Assembly (NCBI GenBank): GCA_012519875.1
Contig: JAAYPL010000018.1
Location: 1 to 12,170, forward strand
Direction of reading: 5' to 3'
Source of the DNA: Clostridiaceae bacterium
Lineage (GTDB): Bacteria; Bacillota; Clostridia; Saccharofermentanales; UBA5734
DNA: 12,170 nt
In this document: piece by piece, positions 7,150 to 12,170 of the stretch
Layout: each line of letters opens with the position of its first letter
Numbering within the stretch: the stretch's first letter is position 1
Notes under the pieces: generated by a model
Told to the model about the DNA's origin: nothing
The model's database searches: none
The model's input: only the letters and a program-made list of their open reading frames with translations
Program-made: the position numbers and the translations under genes

Positions 7150-8685
7150 TTAATCGCCTTGAACTTGTGCGATTTTCCTATAGAAAGGCCGAAGTTCGGT
7201 TAAAAGCTGACGATATAAATTCCTGTGTTTCAGGTAAATCTCTTTCATGGCGGGATTCGGCTTATAAACCTTTTCGATTTGTATGTTCTTCTTGGCTGTT
7301 TCGCGCATGTCTTTAAAAAGACCGACAGCATTTCCTGCCAGGATACATGCCCCCCACATGGATACATCATTACGGTTGGCGGTCACATAATCTTTCCCCT
7401 CGATGTCCGCGCTCATTTGCAGCCAGCAGGGGGATTTCGCGCCGCCTCCGATCATTTTTACGATGGGAGTATCATATTCGGGATATAAGGCCTTGATCCG
7501 GTCTATGGCCAGGGAGAAATCATACGTGTAACTTTCTACCAGTGCGCGATAAAAATGCTCCGGCCCATGGCTCCAGTCAAAGCCCATCCACATCCCTCGC
7601 AGGTCGCCGTCCGAAGGCATGGAGCTTCCTCCGAGAAGCCCTATTGCCGTCAGCCCGTTGCAACCGGGGCGAAGGTTAACGATCTTTTCTTCCAGCTTGT
7701 CAAAGGCCTCTCCCACATCCTGATTCTCACATCGGGCAAAATTGTTAACAAACCAGTCCAATGTAATTCCGGAACCTGCCGCAAAATGGGTCGCAAAAAA
7801 CTTGCCCGGTATAGCCGAAGGTAAAATATCAAAACGTCTCTCGGCAATGTCCGGTCTGAAATCAGGAACACAACAGCTGATCTCCCCGTAAGATGATGCT
7901 TCCAGAACCATGTCACCATCATCGACGGTTGCTGAACCCAAACATCCGGCGATCTTATCACCGGCACCTGCGACCAGAGGGATGCCTGATTTAAGGCCGG
8001 TCAACCGGGCATATTCGGGGCTGAGTTTCCCGCAGATCGTGTTGCAGTCAACAATTTGCGGCAGATTTTCTCTATTGATCCCTACTGCGGAGCAAATTTC
8101 GGATGACCATCTTCCGTTTTGTACGTCTGCCAGACCCGTCCAGCTGGTATACGATTTGTCCATAACGGCCTCGTCGATTGCAAGGCCGCCTATACGCCCG
8201 ATCACATAACCGCTGATCATGAGGTACTTGACAATCTTTTTCGCCTGATCCGGAAATTCATTGGTATACCATGCGAATTTAGGCGCCATCTGCGGGAAAT
8301 TAGTCCCGCTGATCGAGTAAAAAGCATCTTTTAACTCGGTCATTTGACGATCCGCATAAGGCATATAGCGTGAATCCAGCGAACAAGACCAGGTTGTAAT
8401 ATCCTCCCAATCTTTGCTGACACCCATGAAGCCTGCCATCTGCCCGGTAAAGGCAATCGCCTCGACCTGGGCAGAACGTTCGCCTACCAGTTCCGTCACA
8501 CTTTTGATGCAAGCGATTACCGAGTCAAAAAGCTCATCTCCTTTTTGGATGAAAATACCGGGAGAGGGACGATAGTCACGTACCGGCTCGGAGCTTTCGG
8601 CAACACATTTGCTGTTCAGATCATATACTCCTGCTTTAATAAAGCTGGTGCCCAGGTCAACAGCCATCAACAGCGTTTGTTCCAT
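7150..8685 (-). CDS. FGGY-family carbohydrate kinase (xylulokinase-like)
   Basis: FGGY kinases phosphorylate ketoses, polyols or related sugars with ATP. The N-terminal phosphate-1 motif VDLGTSFIKAGVYD starts near residue 9. FTGQMAG is at 79-85. The catalytic Asp is D243 in GAGDKIAG, and the second-domain adenosine motif is IGGGAKSPCW (about 412-421). Length is 511 residues from the ATG at 8685. That ATG is chosen because AGGGGTGA, embedded in the deoC stop region, sits 7 bases upstream. The in-frame TTG at 8691 overlaps that spacer. It is the last gene of the operon, 7 bases after deoC. Overall form is closest to xylulokinase-type members, but the TGQMAG and GDKIAG variants leave the sugar open. 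Ribulo-, xylulo- or other ketose kinase activity is possible. Confidence 0.88.
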   Translation of the reverse strand: MEQTLLMAVDLGTSFIKAGVYDLNSKCVAESSEPVRDYRPSPGIFIQKGDELFDSVIACIKSVTELVGERSAQVEAIAFTGQMAGFMGVSKDWEDITTWSCSLDSRYMPYADRQMTELKDAFYSISGTNFPQMAPKFAWYTNEFPDQAKKIVKYLMISGYVIGRIGGLAIDEAVMDKSYTSWTGLADVQNGRWSSEICSAVGINRENLPQIVDCNTICGKLSPEYARLTGLKSGIPLVAGAGDKIAGCLGSATVDDGDMVLEASSYGEISCCVPDFRPDIAERRFDILPSAIPGKFFATHFAAGSGITLDWFVNNFARCENQDVGEAFDKLEEKIVNLRPGCNGLTAIGLLGGSSMPSDGDLRGMWMGFDWSHGPEHFYRALVESYTYDFSLAIDRIKALYPEYDTPIVKMIGGGAKSPCWLQMSADIEGKDYVTANRNDVSMWGACILAGNAVGLFKDMRETAKKNIQIEKVYKPNPAMKEIYLKHRNLYRQLLTELRPFYRKIAQVQGD

Positions 8686-8692
8686 AATCAAA

Positions 8693-9349
8693 TCACCCCT
8701 GATCAGATGTCAGCAATTTTATCGCTGAACTCGTACCTATCCTGCTGCACCCGGCACGGATGAAAAGCTCAAGATCTTCTCGAGTCCTGATGCCGCCGGC
8801 AGCCTTGATCTTAACTTCAGGCCCGATGTGTTTCTTGAAGAGTTCGATATCCTCGATTTTTGCCCCCGCCGTGCCGAACCCGGTCGAGGTCTTGATGTAA
8901 TCCGCCCTGGCTTCCGTAACAGCATGGCAAAGAGCGATTTTTTCCTCTTCTGTCAGATAGCATGTTTCAATGATCACCTTCAGAATTTTGTCGCCGGTTG
9001 CTTCTTTAAGTTTTTTGATTTCCTGAGTGACCTGAAAGAACAAACCGTCTTTGACGTCTGTCAGGTTGACAACCATATCCACTTCATCCGCGCCTTCGGC
9101 AAGAGCTTGCCTTGTCTCGGAAAGTTTGGTTTCCGTTGTACTGTAACCCAGAGGAAATCCGATAACCGTGCATATTGTCAATTGATCGCCGAATGTTTCG
9201 CGAATGCGCCTGACATAGTTGGGAGGAACACAGACAGAAGCAGCGGAATATCGAATGGCTTCATGACAAAGTGTTTCAACTTCGGCCCAAGTCAGGATGG
9301 GCTTGAGGGCTGTGTGATCGATATGTTTGAAAATTTCCGAATTATCCAT
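8693..9349 (-). CDS. deoC: Deoxyribose-phosphate aldolase
   Basis: DeoC cleaves 2-deoxy-D-ribose 5-phosphate to acetaldehyde and glyceraldehyde 3-phosphate by a Schiff-base mechanism in a TIM barrel. The Schiff-base lysine is K153 in YIKTSTGFGT. D91 (EVDMVVN) and K182 (KIKAAGGIR) complete the catalytic set. The phosphate-binding end GTSSAIKLL (205-213) and GG at 185-186 are present. Length (218 residues) is usual for the short bacterial form. AGAGGAG lies just ahead of the ATG at 9349. It is usually found with nucleoside catabolism genes (deoA, deoB, deoD), but here it lies between a GatD-like dehydrogenase and a sugar kinase, so it may serve a sugar pathway rather than nucleoside salvage. 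The enzyme call is secure and the physiological substrate is not. Confidence 0.95.
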   Translation of the reverse strand: MDNSEIFKHIDHTALKPILTWAEVETLCHEAIRYSAASVCVPPNYVRRIRETFGDQLTICTVIGFPLGYSTTETKLSETRQALAEGADEVDMVVNLTDVKDGLFFQVTQEIKKLKEATGDKILKVIIETCYLTEEEKIALCHAVTEARADYIKTSTGFGTAGAKIEDIELFKKHIGPEVKIKAAGGIRTREDLELFIRAGCSRIGTSSAIKLLTSDQG

Positions 9350-9384
9350 AGAACTCCTCTTTTTTCATTTGATGCTTGGATTCG

Positions 9385-10434
9385 TTAATAACCATTGGGG
9401 TAAATCATGAGTTTGCTGAAAAAGAATTTTTCTTTTCTTATCCTCCTGAAAATTTCAGGAACTTCCTCCAGGGTTAAACGGTGGCTGATGATATCCGAAG
9501 CGGTCAGGCCCCTCTTTTCAAACAGTTCCAGGGAATCGGTCCAGTCGGGGCCGGGGAACGGATCCGTGAAAGAATTCCAGGAACCACGAACATCCAGTTG
9601 TTTCCGCATGATCAGGTCGACGTCCTTCTCGGTCAAGTCCAGACCCTTATGGGATATGCCGAGAAAAACAACACGGCCCATTTTCGAAGCGGAGCGTATG
9701 CTCTGAAGCTGGGCGGAAGGGATGCCGGAAAAATCGATCACGACATCGGTACCCCTGCCTTGCGTTGCTTCCAGGATTGCCTCGACGGCGTCAGCCTTGG
9801 TGGAGTTGATGACGATATCGGCGCCTGCTTTTCGCGCAAGATCCAGTTTCTCGTCTAAAACGTCAACCGCTATGATTTCCTTAGAGCCCGCTATTTTGGC
9901 GTACTGGATGGCAAAGAGGCCTATAGGCCCGGCTCCATAGGCGCAGAAGGTATCAGGCCGATCAAAACCCGCCCGGCGCATGCTGTGGAGCGCATTGGCA
10001 AAAGGATCGGTCGTCGCGCCGTCTTCGTAGGTTACATTGTCGGGAAGGGCCAAGAGATTGCTTTCTTTTACCGCAACAAATTCAGCCATTGCACCGTCGC
10101 GACGGGAGCCGTAATAGTCGTAATCCTCACAGAGTGAATACTGCCCTTGCCGGCACCAGTGGCACTTGAAGCAAGGGATCAGAGGAACAACGACAACCCG
10201 GTCTCCGGCACGATGGTTCTTGACAATAGAGCCGACCTCGACGATTTCTCCGGAAAACTCATGGCCGAGAATAATCGGAGAAACATGCGCTCCGTAGACA
10301 TTCGCTCGTGGAATATCCGAGCCGCAGACGCCTACAGCCATCACTTTGACCAAAACCTCGTCAGAGGCAATAGAGGGTATTGCAGCGTCTTCGAAGCGAA
10401 GATCTGCGGGTGCATACATCTTGACTGCTTTCAT
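9385..10434 (-). CDS. Zinc-dependent medium-chain dehydrogenase, GatD-like
   Basis: MDR-family enzymes oxidise secondary alcohols of polyols or sugar phosphates with NAD(P). Catalytic zinc ligands are C37 (GVCGSD) and the HE pair at 58-59 (LGHEFSG). The structural zinc lobe has C88, C91, C94 and C102. The dinucleotide loop appears as AYGAGPIGLFAIQ. Segments such as GSRRDGAMAEF and RGSWNSFTDPFPGPDW closely resemble what I recall of E. coli galactitol-1-phosphate 5-dehydrogenase, so a polyol-phosphate or related substrate is likely. Sorbitol- or threonine-dehydrogenase activity is possible. The ATG at 10434 is preferred over the in-frame ATG at 10467: it has GGGAGG 5 bases upstream and gives the normal N-terminus MKAVK (349 residues). 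The upstream ATG overlaps the VOC stop and has only a weak ribosome site. Confidence 0.9.
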   Translation of the reverse strand: MKAVKMYAPADLRFEDAAIPSIASDEVLVKVMAVGVCGSDIPRANVYGAHVSPIILGHEFSGEIVEVGSIVKNHRAGDRVVVVPLIPCFKCHWCRQGQYSLCEDYDYYGSRRDGAMAEFVAVKESNLLALPDNVTYEDGATTDPFANALHSMRRAGFDRPDTFCAYGAGPIGLFAIQYAKIAGSKEIIAVDVLDEKLDLARKAGADIVINSTKADAVEAILEATQGRGTDVVIDFSGIPSAQLQSIRSASKMGRVVFLGISHKGLDLTEKDVDLIMRKQLDVRGSWNSFTDPFPGPDWTDSLELFEKRGLTASDIISHRLTLEEVPEIFRRIRKEKFFFSKLMIYPNGY

Positions 10435-10463
10435 GGTAACCTCCCTGGGCAAGGTTGTTGCGC

Positions 10464-10850
10464 TCATTCCTGAATCAACTCGATTTCTACACCATTCGGG
10501 TCAACAACCAACATGACCGTCTTATCCAATTGCGGAATATAGGTAGGAGGCAGATTGACTTGATAACCGCCCTTGGAAATGCGCGCATTAACCGAATTCA
10601 GATCGTCGGTGACCAGGGCCAAATGACGGTATATTCCTACATCGGTGTTGCCAAAGGTACGCCATGTTTGCTTTTCGTTGTACTCGATCAACTCAAGGCG
10701 CGCGCCCGGCAGTTGATAGTAATGCAATACGTGATCTCCCATATCAACATCATTTAAGCGCTCCAAACCAAGAACTTCTCCATAAAAGATGAAGGAATCA
10801 CTCAGGTCGCAACAGTTAATGGTTATATGGTCGATTGCCTTGATCGCCAT
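10464..10850 (-). CDS. VOC-superfamily (glyoxalase/bleomycin-resistance fold) protein
   Basis: This is a 128-residue protein with two beta-alpha-beta-beta-beta units. H8 (AIDHITINC), E53 (RLELIEY), H76 (YRHLALV) and E124 (NGVEIELIQ) occupy the positions of the four metal ligands of glyoxalase I-type enzymes, so a metal-dependent activity is likely. Family members include glyoxalase I, epimerases, isomerases and dioxygenases. Possible jobs here are disposal of a methylglyoxal-like by-product or an isomerisation or epimerisation step on the pathway sugar. The sequence does not decide. GAGGAGGA lies upstream of the ATG at 10850. It is the second gene of the operon, 29 bases after the isomerase and 29 before the dehydrogenase. 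Confidence 0.85.
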   Translation of the reverse strand: MAIKAIDHITINCCDLSDSFIFYGEVLGLERLNDVDMGDHVLHYYQLPGARLELIEYNEKQTWRTFGNTDVGIYRHLALVTDDLNSVNARISKGGYQVNLPPTYIPQLDKTVMLVVDPNGVEIELIQE

Positions 10851-10879
10851 CTTCGGTTCCTCCTCTGAAAATCCTTAAA

Positions 10880-12082
10880 CTACACTTCGATATAGGTAAT
10901 ATCAAATATTTTACAGAACATTTTAAAACGGTTGCGCCAATCGCCCATGAAAAGAACTTCATGGTGGGTTCCGCCGTTTTCCAGCCATTTGTCCATTGCT
11001 GCGCGGATGCCGGTGTCCGGTCTGAAAAATGCATGGTTCATCGGAACATCGGGAAGATCATCGGTTTCAAGGATCGTGCCTTTTGAGACAACCAAACGGT
11101 ACTCGTCGCCGACAATCGCAACCAGAGAGACCAATGTCGCAACGCCGGGCTCAACATTGAATTTGGGAGTAGGAGGATTATCCAAATCTCCGATATCCAA
11201 AGGCCGGTCTATAAGGGTGACACCACGGTCTTTACGGGCTACTTTCCAGTTACCCTCGCCCATGTGACTGAGCATGGCGGCATCACGACCGAAATCCAGA
11301 GAGTACATCTCGGTAAAATGGGGATCGCCGATCATCATGTGGCCGGCCAGCGTCAGCAAAAGCGCATGGGTATCTCCCTCCGCGGAATAGCCATAGCCTT
11401 TTGCAAGGAGATTGGAGCTGGCCAGGATGGGAATTTGCCTGAAGCGGCCGTCTTCCTTATAGATGTTGAAAAACTGTGAAAAACCTGAATATCCGTTTTC
11501 AATCAGAAATTTCTCAAAGCCCAGCTGCATGCGGGCGGCGTAGCGATGGTTTGACTCAGGCAACTTGGGATCCAAACGAAAGTTCTTGCGGTCTTCCGCT
11601 ATTTGAGCGTCTATTTCCTGTTCGGAAACCGCCTCCATGTGATAGTAGACAGGACCGATTGTTTCATGGTTGACTTCCACTCCGAATTTACGGCACAAAG
11701 CAGCGTCATCTCCCATGATGTCCCCCATGTTGTGCATGCGGCCGAAGATCGCTACTTTCGCACGTTTCATGCGCATGTAGGTATTGGCCACCTGAGACCA
11801 GTCGGAAAAGAAAGATTTGAAATTTTCGGACTGCCAGTCTTCCGTGATGATCGCGGGATTAATGCCGCAGCGAAGGAGAACGTTGCAGGTGTCCTGACAG
11901 CCATGGATGCCCTGATTGGTAGTGCATAGGATCCAATCCCATTCAGCGGTCACATTTGCTCTGGGCTGGATGTTGGCAACCATGATAGGCAGGTGATTCT
12001 TTTTCATGGCTTGAATAAGGCGGTTGCCGGGGCTGTAAAGCAGGTTGACGATCATGATGCCATCATACTGCTGGTGGCGAAA
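10880..12082 (-). pseudogene. L-arabinose isomerase-like sugar isomerase, 5'-truncated
   Basis: This resembles the AraA/L-fucose-isomerase fold enzymes, which interconvert aldoses and ketoses with Mn2+. Numbered from the first in-frame ATG (12055), the metal/catalytic residues match E. coli AraA in order: E226 (YSAEGDTHAL), E249 (HFTEMYS), H264 (LSHMGEGNW) and the HH pair at 364-365 (GGTHHEVLF). The missing piece is at the front: the reading frame runs back only to a stop at 12128-12130, and homology-like sequence seems to end near QQYDGI (about 12056-12073). Compared with AraA numbering, roughly 70 N-terminal residues are lacking. No ribosome site precedes the ATG at 12055. The upstream DNA looks like an IS21-family end, so an insertion within the gene is inferred. 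The intact gene would have headed the operon. Substrate cannot be named: this subgroup differs clearly from true AraA. Confidence 0.75.
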
Positions 12083-12170
12083 TGTAAACTGAAGTGACGC
12101 AAAAAGAGATGTCCCACAAAACCATCTCTAATACAATGTAAGTGACCAAACCACACGTAAAGGAGAGAAG
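12083..12170 (+). mobile_element. Left end of an IS21-family-like insertion sequence (partial)
   Basis: From 12083 the DNA no longer reads as isomerase. It starts TGTAAACTGAAGTGAC, contains a second related unit (AAGTGACgCAAA at 12092-12103 and AAGTGACCAAA at 12140-12150), and ends with the ribosome-site-like AAAGGAGAGAAG at the window edge, pointing rightward. IS21-family elements begin with TG, carry repeated transposase-binding units at their ends, and have istA directly downstream. I recall similar leaders from Firmicutes IS21 elements, but no transposase is visible here, so the assignment rests on the end structure and gene truncation. The exact terminus could be off by several bases. 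Confidence 0.55.
12105..12129 (-). terminator. Inverted repeat with T-tract inside the IS end
   Basis: AGAGATG (12105-12111) and CATCTCT (12123-12129) form a 7-pair stem with an 11-base loop. Read on the minus strand, the stem runs into a short T-tract (12101-12105). It could therefore stop transcription leaving the IS towards the truncated isomerase. The stem has only three G-C pairs, so terminator strength would be modest. It might instead be part of the transposase-binding structure. Confidence 0.35.

Noticed and set aside
8828..9388. 186-codon plus-strand ORF opposite deoC
   Set aside because: It is antisense to a gene with intact catalytic residues and resembles no family; a shadow frame.
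10435..10467. Upstream ATG (10467) for the GatD-like gene
   Set aside because: It adds 11 residues unlike the family N-terminus and has only a weak ribosome site, while ATG 10434 has GGGAGG at the right distance.

Overview
The window looks like a chromosomal stretch from a low-to-moderate GC Gram-positive bacterium (Bacillota, probably Clostridia-like). This rests on strong AGGAGG-type ribosome sites, several GTG/TTG starts, a small heat-shock gene with a CtsR-type heptad operator behind a sigma-A promoter, and a LiaF-like membrane protein. I cannot place it to genus from the sequence alone.

Left half (1-7071). A 5'-anchored fragment of an Hsp20 gene runs leftward off the edge. Its control region (266-340) is shared with a divergent rightward group: a Y-family DNA polymerase (dinB-like), a four-TM LiaF-like protein and a galactokinase-family kinase, spaced 24 and 15 bases apart as if co-transcribed. 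The 4-alpha-glucanotransferase gene (malQ) follows, with its own TATAAT box and a perfect palindrome in the leader. Then comes a SulP-family anion transporter with a C-terminal STAS domain and an extended -10 promoter. GalK and MalQ suggest use of galactosides and alpha-glucans. DinB, LiaF and SulP have no obvious link to that role.

Right half (7150-12082). Five leftward genes, 7 to 35 bases apart, form one operon. In transcription order they are an L-arabinose-isomerase-like isomerase (5'-truncated), a small VOC/glyoxalase-fold protein, a GatD-like zinc dehydrogenase, deoxyribose-phosphate aldolase (DeoC), and an FGGY sugar kinase. This is a plausible sugar or polyol catabolic pathway (isomerise, phosphorylate, oxidise, cleave) whose substrate I cannot name. 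The two halves converge at 7072-7149, where there is only a weak hairpin.

Right edge (about 12083-12170). The isomerase reading frame loses its expected N-terminus and meets a stop just upstream. The DNA there has the character of the left end of an IS21-family insertion sequence: a TGT terminus, repeated AAGTGAC..CAAA units, and a ribosome site pointing right at an istA start just outside the window. The best reading is that the IS inserted into the first gene of the operon, removing roughly its first 70 codons and separating the operon from its promoter. No rRNA, tRNA or CRISPR array was seen.
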